Origin: Sphingobacterium multivorum
GTDB lineage: Bacteria; Bacteroidota; Bacteroidia; Sphingobacteriales; Sphingobacteriaceae
Length of the DNA stretch: 64,000 bases
Assembly: GCF_039511225.1 (NCBI RefSeq)
Contig: NZ_CP154261.1
Location: forward strand, 2,852,001-2,916,000
Direction of reading: 5' to 3'
In this document: piece by piece, positions 34,450 through 43,223 of the stretch
How positions within the stretch are numbered: position 1 is the stretch's first letter
Layout of the letters: each line of letters begins with the position of its first letter
Notes under the pieces: generated by a model
What the model saw: only the letters and a program-made list of their open reading frames with translations
Databases searched by the model: none
Told to the model about the DNA's origin: nothing
Made by a program: the position numbers and the translations under genes

Positions 34450-36936
34450 TTATTTTTGTGGTTTTTCTCGATTCATTTCAGTCATGTCAACTTCGTTCAT
34501 CTTGGAATCACCCAACAGATATTGGCTGAAGTAATCGCCCATTTTCCAGAAGAAATACTCCGTCATATCGCCAAAACCATGTCTTTGTCCTGGTAATAGC
34601 AAGAAATCAAATCTTTTGTTTGCCTTTATCAATGCGTCCACCATTCGAATGGAATTTGCCGGGTGTACATTGTTGTCAATATCTCCGGTAGCGATAAGCA
34701 GCCTGCCTTTTAGGTTTTTTGCAAGCTCTGTATTTTTATTGATTTGGTAGGAGAATGTTGTATCACCTTTAGCAGATACTTTTTCTGTCACCCCATGATG
34801 ACGCTCACTCCACCAGCGGTTGTAAATCTGATTTTCATGGTTTCCGGCGCCAGACACCGCAACTTTAAAGAAGTCAGGGTAAACAAGCATCGCTGCTGTA
34901 GACATAAAACCACCGCCGGAGTGACCAGTTATGCCAACGCGGTTAATGTCGATGTATTTATAACGATCTGCGAGCTGTTCTGCCGCTACTTTTTTATCTT
35001 CCAAACCATAGTCACGCAGATTGCCGTATCCATAGGTATGATACCATTGCGAACGTGAAGGGTGTCCGCCACGGTTACCAACTGTGATGACGATAAAACC
35101 AAACTGCGCTAGCCTGTCAATTCTGTCCATGCTTCTTCCAAAGGATTTATTGACAGCTTCGGTTTGAGGCCCAGGGTATACATATTCCACAATGGGATAA
35201 GTTCTAGTACTGTCAAAGTCAAATGGTTTGTACATGACCCCATAGAGATCCGTGGTGCCATCCCCAGCTTTCACTTTAAAAGGTTCTGGAAATTTGTAAC
35301 CTGCAGCAAATAGCAAGGATAGGTCAGCTTTTTCCAGTGTCATTATTTTCTGTCCATTGCTATTATATAAGACGGATTCAGGAGTCGTGTTTACTCTGGA
35401 GGAATTATTGACAAAATATCGGGAAGATTCGCTCATTTCCACTTGGTGGTCAAAGTTTCCTGGATTTAATAATTTAATTCCGGTGCCATTTGTATTTATA
35501 CTGTACTGGTGTAGATAATAGGGGTCTTCGTTTTTCTCACGTCCCGATGCTGTAAAGTATAATGTTCCGGAAGCAGGGTCTAAACCGGTAATTTCCTCCG
35601 TATGAAAAGCGCCTTTTGTAATTTGATTAATCAATTTTCCATTTGTGTCGTAGAGGTAGTAGTGGCCCCAGCCATCTCTTTCCGACCAATGAACTAATTG
35701 CTTTTTGTTTTCGATCAAGAATGGTTTCTGAACATCCAAATATACATTGGAACGCTCCTGGATAATATTGTTTACCGTACCATTTATATTGACCTTTAGG
35801 AGATCAATTCGTTTCAGGTCACGGCTAGAGCGCGAAATGTAAAACTCTTCGTTATTGCCCAGCCAGTAGTTGATAAAATAATCCTCTTTATAAGAATTTT
35901 TATCCGGGGTTTTTGTCCAGGTAGATACGGTCTGATTTTTAAACGCAGCTATATTGATGCGGCGTGGAGTTCTTGCTGCTGCGTCGAAGATATATAGTTC
36001 AGTTTCTGTTGAATCGACTTCGCCAGGCATTTGGTATTTATAAGTTTCAAGTGTCGGCCGGGATGAGCCAACATTATTGATTACCCATAAGGGCTTTAGG
36101 GGACGGTTGTCCTTTCTGGTTAAGGTAAAATAACGTCCATCTGGAGACCAGCTGATCCATACCCGCTTGCGTTTAGTATCGTTGTCTTTATCTTTTTCCT
36201 CACCCGTAGTTGTGCTATATTCATCACCGCCCCAAGCATAATATTGTACACCATCTTTTGTTATCTGGTGTTCAACAATGGTACTGTCTTTTTCATTCTT
36301 TACCGCTTTAAGATAGTTGGATTTGTCCATCCAATACAAGTTGTAATCTTTTGCAAAATAGACTGTATTGGTGTCAGGGGAGAATGTGGCCCAACCCAAT
36401 GGCGGTTTTACCTTTGTCGAGTCGCTGATTTCTACCACAGACTGTGCTGCTAAGTCATATTCCAGATAAAATAGTTTCTTTTTGGTGGTATCGGACTTAT
36501 TCTTGAGCTTTTGTATTTCATCTTTGGATTTCACCGTATCTTTGGTACTCTGCACTTGGAACCTCAATTTTTTCTCATCTTTGGTAAATCGAAGGCCCTG
36601 TAATTCCAAATGTTGGGCATCGACAGGATTTTTAACGATTTTAGTAATTTGAGCGGCGAGGTTGTCATTGTTGAAAAGAAGATCTTTCTTTTTCAGCGCA
36701 GGGTTTACAATGTACCAGTTTCTTCCCTGCGGACTTGCGTAATCATACCAAAAGCGATCGGAAAAATTGATCCAATTTGGTTTGATGCTCGTCGAAAAAA
36801 TCATTTTCTTTAATTTTTCAGGGGAGAATTTTGCAGCCAACTGATAATTGGACTTGATAGGCGCTTCCTTTGCCTGTTGTGCAGTGCTCACATAGGGCAA
36901 TAAGCTCGCCGCTAAGATAAAGTAGTACTTATGCAT
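34450..36936 (-). CDS. Secreted S9 family peptidase (dipeptidyl-peptidase IV type)
   Basis: The 828-residue protein has a signal peptide (residues 1-19, ending V-S-T-A-Q-Q), a DPP-IV-like beta-propeller (about 40-580) and a C-terminal prolyl-oligopeptidase domain. The catalytic triad is readable: Ser in G-H-S-G-G-G-F, Asp in G-D-I-D-N-N-V-H-P, and His in G-Q-R-H-G-F-G. It probably removes dipeptides or processes peptides in the periplasm. Bacteroidota often carry several such genes. The small helical gene follows it. Confidence 0.94.
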   Translation of the reverse strand: MHKYYFILAASLLPYVSTAQQAKEAPIKSNYQLAAKFSPEKLKKMIFSTSIKPNWINFSDRFWYDYASPQGRNWYIVNPALKKKDLLFNNDNLAAQITKIVKNPVDAQHLELQGLRFTKDEKKLRFQVQSTKDTVKSKDEIQKLKNKSDTTKKKLFYLEYDLAAQSVVEISDSTKVKPPLGWATFSPDTNTVYFAKDYNLYWMDKSNYLKAVKNEKDSTIVEHQITKDGVQYYAWGGDEYSTTTGEEKDKDNDTKRKRVWISWSPDGRYFTLTRKDNRPLKPLWVINNVGSSRPTLETYKYQMPGEVDSTETELYIFDAAARTPRRINIAAFKNQTVSTWTKTPDKNSYKEDYFINYWLGNNEEFYISRSSRDLKRIDLLKVNINGTVNNIIQERSNVYLDVQKPFLIENKKQLVHWSERDGWGHYYLYDTNGKLINQITKGAFHTEEITGLDPASGTLYFTASGREKNEDPYYLHQYSINTNGTGIKLLNPGNFDHQVEMSESSRYFVNNSSRVNTTPESVLYNSNGQKIMTLEKADLSLLFAAGYKFPEPFKVKAGDGTTDLYGVMYKPFDFDSTRTYPIVEYVYPGPQTEAVNKSFGRSMDRIDRLAQFGFIVITVGNRGGHPSRSQWYHTYGYGNLRDYGLEDKKVAAEQLADRYKYIDINRVGITGHSGGGFMSTAAMLVYPDFFKVAVSGAGNHENQIYNRWWSERHHGVTEKVSAKGDTTFSYQINKNTELAKNLKGRLLIATGDIDNNVHPANSIRMVDALIKANKRFDFLLLPGQRHGFGDMTEYFFWKMGDYFSQYLLGDSKMNEVDMTEMNREKPQK

Positions 36937-37023
36937 TAATAATATAGATAATTGTATAATAATGGTTCTGAACGTAAAAATATCTATTATTAGCTTCTTT
37001 TGCGAATGATTCGTGTAATAATC

Positions 37024-38454
37024 CTATGATGGATAGAAGTTTTCATTGAAATTAACCAGGAAAAGTTCCTTTGTTGCCCGGGTAACCCCGGTGTACAACC
37101 ATCTTAAAAATTCAAGATCCAACATATCATCGTTTATATAGCCTTGGTCGACAAAGACGATTGGCCATTGGCCGCCCTGTGCTTTATGGCAGGTAATTGC
37201 AAATGCAAATTTAATCTGAAGCGCATTATAATAGGGATCTTTTTTGATTGCTTCGAGCCTGTCCTTCTTGTCCATGATATCGGCATAGTCCAAAGCAATC
37301 TCTTCGTATAGTGTTTTTTGGGTTTCGTAAGGCAGATTGGGGCTGTCTGTATAAAGGCTGTCTAAGATAACGCGGCAAGTGATGGGTTCTATTTCGTCGA
37401 TGTCTACAAATTCAAGTGTCACATCTGCAAATCGAAATCCATGCTGATCGTGGATGTTACTTACTTTTCGTACTTTGGCCATATCGCCGTTTGCAATAAA
37501 TCCATCGCCCATGTTGTTTTCCTGTAGCCAGAAGTAGTTGTTCTTTACAACCATAATATAATCTCCGCCCGTCAGTTCCTCGTCCCGGAACAAAATCCGG
37601 TTCCTTATATTCTGATTGTATAAATTTGCCGATCGATTTGAACGGCAGATAATCATTGTATTTTCGAGTCCATATTTATCATATGCATAGTTTATTCCCT
37701 CTATTAACCGTTCACCTGTCATTCTGTAAAGGTCTTTAAATCCTTTTGTTATGAATTTTGGGAAGGGAAAATCATCTTGACCTTCCTCTGCCGAGGTTAT
37801 CTCCTCACGTATTTTAGTTGCATTATACAGTATGCCAGAGTCTTTGGACTGACGGACAACCGTGGTCAGCTCAAAAGGATAAACGCAAAGATGAAATTCA
37901 CTTTCGAGATAGCTCGGATTTAAGGCAGGACTATCCAAGAGTCCTACAGGAGGTAGTTGAGCCGTATCTCCAACAAATAATAAGGTACAGTTCTTCCCCG
38001 ATTGTACATAACGGATCAAATCGTCCAATAGGCTTGCCGAAAATGCATTCACAGGCGCGTTGGATATCATTGAAGCTTCATCGATGATAAATAAAGTGTC
38101 TTCGTGCAGGTTCTCCGCCAAGGTAAAATCCAGCTGATATGATACGGCAGATTTCTTTCGGTATATTTTCTTGTGTATTGTCAGTGCTTTGCGACCAGAA
38201 TAATAGGTGATCACTTTTGCCGCCCTGCCCGTTGGCGCCAGTAGAACAGCTTTTTTTCGCAAAGCCGGCAGCACTTTAACCAGCGCCGAAATTAACGTTG
38301 TCTTTCCCGTACCGGCGTATCCTCTAAGTACAAAACAGGATTGCTTGTCAAAAGCGAGTAGGAATTCTTGCAGTAATTCGAAAGCCTCCAACTGCTGTTC
38401 GGTGGCTTGCCATGGGAATTGCTGTATTAACAGATTTTTGATGAACACCCTCAA
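37024..38454 (-). CDS. RecD-like ATP-dependent helicase
   Basis: The 476-residue SF1 helicase has Walker A G-Y-A-G-T-G-K-T-T-L (45-54), Walker B L-F-I-I-D-E-A-S-M-I-S, motif III F-V-G-D-T-A-Q-L-P-P-V-G and the C-terminal UvrD_C_2 signature F-A-F-A-I-T-C-H-K-A-Q-G-G-Q-W. The last is typical of RecD and of stand-alone RecD-like helicases. It is shorter than RecD2. It unwinds DNA 5' to 3'; the cellular job is not fixed. It diverges from the DUF3822 gene. Confidence 0.92.
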   Translation of the reverse strand: MRVFIKNLLIQQFPWQATEQQLEAFELLQEFLLAFDKQSCFVLRGYAGTGKTTLISALVKVLPALRKKAVLLAPTGRAAKVITYYSGRKALTIHKKIYRKKSAVSYQLDFTLAENLHEDTLFIIDEASMISNAPVNAFSASLLDDLIRYVQSGKNCTLLFVGDTAQLPPVGLLDSPALNPSYLESEFHLCVYPFELTTVVRQSKDSGILYNATKIREEITSAEEGQDDFPFPKFITKGFKDLYRMTGERLIEGINYAYDKYGLENTMIICRSNRSANLYNQNIRNRILFRDEELTGGDYIMVVKNNYFWLQENNMGDGFIANGDMAKVRKVSNIHDQHGFRFADVTLEFVDIDEIEPITCRVILDSLYTDSPNLPYETQKTLYEEIALDYADIMDKKDRLEAIKKDPYYNALQIKFAFAITCHKAQGGQWPIVFVDQGYINDDMLDLEFLRWLYTGVTRATKELFLVNFNENFYPS

Positions 38455-38533
38455 AGTTATTTAAAAGGTTTGTCTTATCCTCTAGAAAAAGCTATTTTTG
38501 CTCTAAGAAGTTTTAATTTTTACAATTCAGCGA

Positions 38534-39331
38534 ATGAATTATATTTCAAAACAATTTAATATTCATTATTTACCGGAGTACAATCTTTTGGTCAAGGCTG
38601 GCTTTCAGAAGGATGTCTTGGCGGTGGTCGATAAAAAGTCGATCGCACCGATTTTGATCGAGTATCCGTCAGAGGAACCGATTTTGGATGCTACGCGGAT
38701 TATGAGCCTTCCGTTTCGATTTGTTCGGGTTGTGATACCACATCAAACTTTTACGTTTATTCCAAAAGAATTTTTTTTACACGAAAATATCAGCAATTAC
38801 TTACCCTTTTTAGGGACTACTGATCTTGAAAATACATTTAGCTATTCTTTAGATAATCTTAATTTAGTTGCTGTATATCAGTTTGATGGTCTTTTGTTGA
38901 ATAGATGGAAAAGGTTGTTTCCCGATGCAGTTATACTTCCCGAATTTGCGGTTGTGCTTGACCGTGCGCAGGAGCGTGTATCCATTAGAGGCAGTGTGCT
39001 CGGGCTTCATTTCGTAGCTGAAAATACAGTTGATTTTTATCTGTTTAAAAACGGAGTGTTCCAGCTTTACAATAGTTTTGAAATCCATAATTTAGATGAT
39101 ATCAGCTACTACGTGCTTAATATTTTAACACAATTTAATCTAGGGAGCTCCATCAATAAGGTGCTTCTTTCCGGGGAGATTCCCAATGAATCTTATTATA
39201 AACGTATCTCTGCTTATGCGGGAGAAATCGAGATATTGGATTTGAAGACAAAAGTCGTATTGGCGGATAGCGAAATCGAGTCAAATTTGGCACCGTATAA
39301 TGTATTGTTTGATTCTATACTATGCGAATAA
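38534..39331 (+). CDS. DUF3822 family protein
   Basis: This 265-residue protein matches the Bacteroidota-specific DUF3822 family in length and in place: it directly precedes rsmD and coaD, as is common in the phylum. The fold is thought to be actin/ASKHA-like. It overlaps rsmD by 10 bases, so translation is probably coupled. The function is unknown. Confidence 0.82.
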   Translation: MNYISKQFNIHYLPEYNLLVKAGFQKDVLAVVDKKSIAPILIEYPSEEPILDATRIMSLPFRFVRVVIPHQTFTFIPKEFFLHENISNYLPFLGTTDLENTFSYSLDNLNLVAVYQFDGLLLNRWKRLFPDAVILPEFAVVLDRAQERVSIRGSVLGLHFVAENTVDFYLFKNGVFQLYNSFEIHNLDDISYYVLNILTQFNLGSSINKVLLSGEIPNESYYKRISAYAGEIEILDLKTKVVLADSEIESNLAPYNVLFDSILCE

Positions 39332-39861
39332 TAGGAGGGCGTTTAGGTGGTTTAAGGCTGAATCCACCCACTAATTTACCTGTGAGACCAACCACGGATA
39401 TCGCCAAGGAAGCGTTGTTTAATATTTTACAGAACCGACTGGAGTTTGATCACTTAAAGTGTCTGGATCTTTTTGCTGGAACAGGCAATATTAGTTTCGA
39501 GCTCGCATCGCGGGACGTCGAATCCATAGATGCAATAGATCTTCATTTCAAATGTGTACAATATATCAATGATACCGCCAGAAAGATGAAACTGGAGCAA
39601 ATTAAAGCGAGGAAAGCCGATGTATTTAAATTCATTGCCAGTTGTAAAAATACGTATGATTTTATTTTTGCAGATCCGCCTTATGATATTCCTAAATTGC
39701 CACAATTACCAAAATTAATTTTCGAACAAGAATTGCTGCATGATCAAGGGCTCCTCGTTGTTGAGCATCCGTCAACAAGACAGATGGAAGATCATCCAAA
39801 TTTTATAGAAACTAGAAAATACGGGTATTCATCATTTTCCTTTTACGCTAAGACTATTTGA
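39322..39861 (+). CDS. rsmD: 16S rRNA (guanine(966)-N(2))-methyltransferase RsmD
   Basis: The 179-residue Rossmann methyltransferase starts M-R-I-I-G-G-R-L-G-G-L-R-L. It has the SAM motif C-L-D-L-F-A-G-T-G-N-I and the catalytic motif F-A-D-P-P-Y-D-I. It methylates the base amino group of G966 in 16S rRNA during 30S assembly. It overlaps the upstream DUF3822 gene and is one base from coaD, making a three-gene operon. Confidence 0.95.
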   Translation: MRIIGGRLGGLRLNPPTNLPVRPTTDIAKEALFNILQNRLEFDHLKCLDLFAGTGNISFELASRDVESIDAIDLHFKCVQYINDTARKMKLEQIKARKADVFKFIASCKNTYDFIFADPPYDIPKLPQLPKLIFEQELLHDQGLLVVEHPSTRQMEDHPNFIETRKYGYSSFSFYAKTI

Positions 39862-39862
39862 T

Positions 39863-40339
39863 ATGAAAATTGCTGTTTTTCCGGGCTCTTTTGATCCCTT
39901 TACGTTAGCTCATCAAGATCTTGTTGAAAGAGCAATGCCGCTATTTGATAAAATTATTATTGCAGTTGGCTATAACGCCAATAAAAAAGGAATGTTAGAC
40001 CACGATGAGCGGGTAGATTCAATTAGCCGTGTTTTTAAGGATGTTAATAGTGTTGAGGTGCATAAATATAAAGGCCTTACAGTAGATTTCTGTAAGCAGG
40101 TTAAAGCGCGTTTTATATTGCGTGGGCTCCGAAATACCAATGATTTTGAATTTGAAAACGCTGTTGCTCAAAATAATCTGCTGCTCAATAATGATGTTGA
40201 AAGCTATTTTTTAATGAGTAGATCTGGAAAAGCTCATATTTCTTCTTCCATTGTAAGAGACGTGTGGTTTAATGGGGGAGATATCAGTGCAATGGTGCCT
40301 GTTTCCATTTTATCCATGCTGAATGAAAAAATAAGATAA
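39863..40339 (+). CDS. coaD: Pantetheine-phosphate adenylyltransferase
   Basis: The 158-residue nucleotidyltransferase has F-P-G-S-F-D-P-F-T-L-A-H-Q (HxGH region, with Ala at the Gly position before His17), R-G-L-R-N-T-N-D-F and the K/ISSSxxR-type motif H-I-S-S-S-I-V-R. It makes dephospho-CoA from 4'-phosphopantetheine and ATP in coenzyme A synthesis. A terminator follows. Confidence 0.96.
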   Translation: MKIAVFPGSFDPFTLAHQDLVERAMPLFDKIIIAVGYNANKKGMLDHDERVDSISRVFKDVNSVEVHKYKGLTVDFCKQVKARFILRGLRNTNDFEFENAVAQNNLLLNNDVESYFLMSRSGKAHISSSIVRDVWFNGGDISAMVPVSILSMLNEKIR

Positions 40340-40370
40340 GTTACCTCGGGTGGGGAAAAGCGATATTAAC

Positions 40371-40411
40371 AAAAAATGGCCAACAGAATATTATTTTGTT
40401 AGCCATTTTTT
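40371..40411. terminator. Terminator after coaD
   Basis: AAAAAATGGC-C-AACA and TGTT-A-GCCATTTTTT form a stem with one internal mismatch, ending in a T-run. It lies about 32 bases after the coaD stop and can act in both directions. Confidence 0.8.
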
Positions 40412-40498
40412 GTTATTGAAAAACAGGTGTTTATAATCGTTATCTAAATTATTTATTTTCTTAATTTTAGAACAGTTCACTTTCTTCTATACGATATA

Positions 40499-40515
40499 GC
40501 CAAATATTATTTGGC
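40499..40515. repeat. Palindrome in the coaD/aldo-keto reductase spacer
   Basis: GCCAAATATTATTTGGC has 7-base arms around a 3-base centre. It lies about 70 bases after the aldo/keto reductase stop. It may be a protein-binding site or a small hairpin; no function is assigned. Confidence 0.3.
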
Positions 40516-40583
40516 AATGTGATTGGTGTATTTTTAACATTCTTATTTTCAATAAATTAAATTATTTTTTTGTGCTTTTTGGT

Positions 40584-41543
40584 CTAGTAATCGCTTGCTT
40601 TGTTTAGGAGGTAATACTCTTCAGGTGTCAGCTTTATTTCTACAGCTCTGCTAAGTTCTTCGAGCTGCTGGATACTAGTTGCACTCACTATAGGCGCTGT
40701 AACTGAAGGCCTGTGTAAATTCCAGGCTAATGCAATAGCTGACATGCTAGCTTGTTGTGTATGTGCTATCTCAGCCAACACATCTAAAATGCGCAGGCCG
40801 CGGGTGTTAAACTTGTCTTTTAGTGCGTCATAACGCTTGACACCTTTGATGTCATCAATAGAGCGGTATTTACCCGACAGGAAACCACTCGCAAGTGAAT
40901 AATAGCTGATGACGCCAAGATGATTATCGAGGGCAAATTGTTCATACTGCTCTTCGTATTTCATCCGGTCGTAAAGGTTATATTCGGGCTGAATAGCGAT
41001 ATAATACGGTAAATTGTGGTCTTCGGCTATACGAAGGGATTCTGAAATCCGTTCTGGACTTAGGTTGGAAGCACCGATCCATTTTATTTTTCCATTCTGT
41101 ATCAGGTGATGATAAGCCTCCAGTGTTTCATCGATTCCAGTTGTCAGATCATCGTGATGAGATTGATAAAGATCGATTGTGTCTACATTCAATCGCAGGA
41201 GTGAATCTTCCACAGATTTAATAATATACTCTTTTTTAAGATTAGGTTTACTATTGTCTATTCGACGTCCGCCGACTTTTGTTGCAATCTGAATTTTATC
41301 GCGAATATCTCTTTTGCTGATCCATTTGCCAATGATTGTTTCTGATTCTGACCCACTGTGTCCCAGCACCCAATGCGAATAGTTGTTGGATGTATCAATA
41401 AGACTGAATCCCATATCGATAAAAGCATCTAACAGGGCGAAAGACTGTTTCTCATCGACGGTCCAGCCAAATACATTTCCACCGAAGACCAGCGGTTTGA
41501 ATTCAATTTCACTGTTTCCGAGTTTTACTTTTTCCATGATCAT
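40584..41543 (-). CDS. Aldo/keto reductase
   Basis: The 319-residue (beta/alpha)8 enzyme has the catalytic tetrad in order: Asp50 and Tyr55 in L-I-D-T-S-N-N-Y, Lys89 in I-A-T-K-V-G-G, and His129 in Y-Q-S-H-H-D-D. It resembles the AKR groups that include YghZ-like and general stress reductases. It reduces carbonyls with NADPH. A second ATG six bases downstream is also a possible start. No operon partner is seen. Confidence 0.92.
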   Translation of the reverse strand: MIMEKVKLGNSEIEFKPLVFGGNVFGWTVDEKQSFALLDAFIDMGFSLIDTSNNYSHWVLGHSGSESETIIGKWISKRDIRDKIQIATKVGGRRIDNSKPNLKKEYIIKSVEDSLLRLNVDTIDLYQSHHDDLTTGIDETLEAYHHLIQNGKIKWIGASNLSPERISESLRIAEDHNLPYYIAIQPEYNLYDRMKYEEQYEQFALDNHLGVISYYSLASGFLSGKYRSIDDIKGVKRYDALKDKFNTRGLRILDVLAEIAHTQQASMSAIALAWNLHRPSVTAPIVSATSIQQLEELSRAVEIKLTPEEYYLLNKASDY

Positions 41544-41669
41544 TTGATTGTTTCCTGATTAAAATTACGTAAAAAAGGCCGTTTTCAATCCATTGATAGA
41601 GCAATGAAAAGTTTTTTTTAAATTTTCTCATTCATTTTCAGTGAGTTTTAAAAATGATCAGTATAGTGA

Positions 41670-41700
41670 TTTGGAATAATAAAAACTTTACTTACTTTTG
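41670..41700 (+). promoter_or_regulatory. Promoter of tRNA-Leu
   Basis: TTTG (41670-41673), 19 bases, then TACTTTTG (41693-41700): an exact Bacteroidota promoter, 19 bases before the tRNA. The tRNA keeps its own promoter after prophage insertion. Confidence 0.8.
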
Positions 41701-41719
41701 CATCATCCCAAACGGATAT

Positions 41720-41799
41720 GCCCGGATGGCGGAATTGGTAGACGCGCTGGTCTCAAACACCAGTGGGAAACCGTGCCGGTTCGACTCCGGCTCCGGGTA
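41720..41799 (+). tRNA. tRNA-Leu (anticodon CAA)
   Basis: An 80-base cloverleaf with acceptor GCCCGGA/TCCGGGT, D arm with TTGGTAGAC, and anticodon stem CTGGT/ACCAG around CTCAAAC (anticodon CAA). It has an extended variable arm and T loop TTCGACT. The prophage integrase begins 171 bases downstream, which suggests the 3' end of this gene is the attachment site. Confidence 0.95.
41776..41799 (+). other. Likely prophage left attachment site (attL) in tRNA-Leu 3' end
   Basis: Tyrosine integrases of this type usually recombine in the T arm and acceptor end of a tRNA gene. Only one copy of this sequence is visible in the window; the second must lie beyond base 64000. Exact borders are not known. 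Confidence 0.4.
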
Positions 41800-41800
41800 C

Positions 41801-41843
41801 TTAAAGGGTCTTAACATTACACATGATAAGGCCCTTTTTAAGT
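41801..41843 (+). terminator. Terminator of tRNA-Leu
   Basis: AAAGGGTCTTA and TAAGGCCCTTT, separated by about 13 bases, form a stem with one wobble pair and a T-run. It lies directly after the tRNA. Confidence 0.7.
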
Positions 41844-41921
41844 AAAATGCCCTTTTGGGAACATAGAATCAACTCCTTGACACGGGTGGTTTAGTTTTAA
41901 TGCCGAAATTTTGTAGACATG

Positions 41922-41940
41922 ATGTAGACAAGATTGAGGC
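41922..41940 (+). repeat. Direct repeats upstream of the integrase
   Basis: TGTAGACA occurs at 41922-41929 and 41933-41940, an 11-base period (about one helical turn), about 30 bases before the integrase ATG. It fits arm-type integrase or excisionase binding sites. Confidence 0.45.
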
Positions 41941-41970
41941 TTGTATTAATCTTTATCATCACCCGTAGTA

Positions 41971-43218
41971 ATGTTCAAAATTTCTTTAAAACTATTTACG
42001 TGGAAAACACGCATCCAGCAAAATGGTATGTCGGCTCTGTATGTTGAATCTTATATTTCAGGGATTGGGCCCAAGGCCGATCGCAAACAGTTTAATCTAA
42101 ACTTGGAGTGGCCATCGGACAAAATCGATTTTGGAAAGAATGAGCTTCGCCAGCGTTTCAAAAATGATCCTGATGTAAATGATTATAATTTGATCATCCG
42201 TGATCATATATCGAAGATAAATGAGATTGCGAAAAGGTTCCGTCTCCAGAACAGGATCTTGTCAAATGAAATGGTGGAGCGTGAACTTTTATATTTTGAT
42301 GCTTCCCGATCGTTGGTCGCATTTATGCAACTATCCAGGAGAGAGCGCTACGCTTCAAAAGAGATTGTCAAGCGCACTTATATGAATCACCTTAGTACAA
42401 TCAATTCGATCATAGATTTTAGACCACTAACTGTATTTCCGGAGATCGACAAGAAATGGTTTGCGGATTATCGAAATTATCTAAAGTCGGAGGTCAGAGA
42501 AAACGGCCGGATTGTTAAGAAGGCTATCCAGGACAATACGATTTGGACACGGATCAAAGATGTTAAAGCATATTTAGCAATCGCAAGCGAACATCATGGA
42601 ATTTATGTTCCGGAGTTTGGCCCTAAAGAAATAAAGAATTCATACCACAAAAAGGAAGCTGTATATCTCCGTAAAGAAGAGGTGATCAAATTGATCAACA
42701 AATTGGATGAAGATGTTCTGGGCGCTCAAGACTACCAGGTACTTTCTGCGTTCCTTTTTTGCTGCTTTACAGCATTCCGGATTTCGGATCTATACGAATC
42801 TACTTATCAATGGATGGTATCGGATAATTTCCTTCAGTTCTTAATGGTTAAAAACTCGGAGAATAAACCTAAGACTATTACCATCCCTTTGATACCGATC
42901 GCCAAAAGATTTATTTCGAATAATAGAGGTAAGTTCTTCGACTTGCCGACAGAGCAGGAGTATAACCGGACATTAAAAGTATTTATGAAGGAATGTGGTA
43001 TCAATAAAAAGGTGACCAGCCATACCGCACGTCACACTTTTGGTCATTTGTTTATGAAATTTGGAGGGAACATACTAGCACTAAATAAAATTTTAGGGCA
43101 TACTAAAATCGAAACAACGATGACATATGCCCATTTGGATGATGATGACAACTTCGATTTCGCGCTGAAGGTTAATGATGAGTTTAAGGATATCTTTGTT
43201 TTAAGAAATATTTCTTGA
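41971..43218 (+). CDS. Prophage tyrosine-type integrase
   Basis: This 415-residue recombinase has an N-terminal arm-binding domain, a SAM-like core-binding domain (about 110-220) and a catalytic domain with Arg270 (T-A-F-R-I-S-D-L), His351-x-x-Arg354 (H-T-A-R-H-T-F-G-H), His377 (I-L-G-H-T) and Tyr386 (M-T-Y-A-H-L). All catalytic residues are present. It cuts and joins DNA through the tyrosine to insert or excise the prophage. The gene points away from tRNA-Leu and converges on the Mrr-like nuclease gene with only five bases between them. Confidence 0.95.
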   Translation: MFKISLKLFTWKTRIQQNGMSALYVESYISGIGPKADRKQFNLNLEWPSDKIDFGKNELRQRFKNDPDVNDYNLIIRDHISKINEIAKRFRLQNRILSNEMVERELLYFDASRSLVAFMQLSRRERYASKEIVKRTYMNHLSTINSIIDFRPLTVFPEIDKKWFADYRNYLKSEVRENGRIVKKAIQDNTIWTRIKDVKAYLAIASEHHGIYVPEFGPKEIKNSYHKKEAVYLRKEEVIKLINKLDEDVLGAQDYQVLSAFLFCCFTAFRISDLYESTYQWMVSDNFLQFLMVKNSENKPKTITIPLIPIAKRFISNNRGKFFDLPTEQEYNRTLKVFMKECGINKKVTSHTARHTFGHLFMKFGGNILALNKILGHTKIETTMTYAHLDDDDNFDFALKVNDEFKDIFVLRNIS

Positions 43219-43223
43219 TTTCT

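Noticed and set aside
41882..41966. ACGGGTG and CACCCGT arms flanking the integrase leader
   Set aside because: The arms are seven bases long and over 70 bases apart, so this is weak and could be chance.
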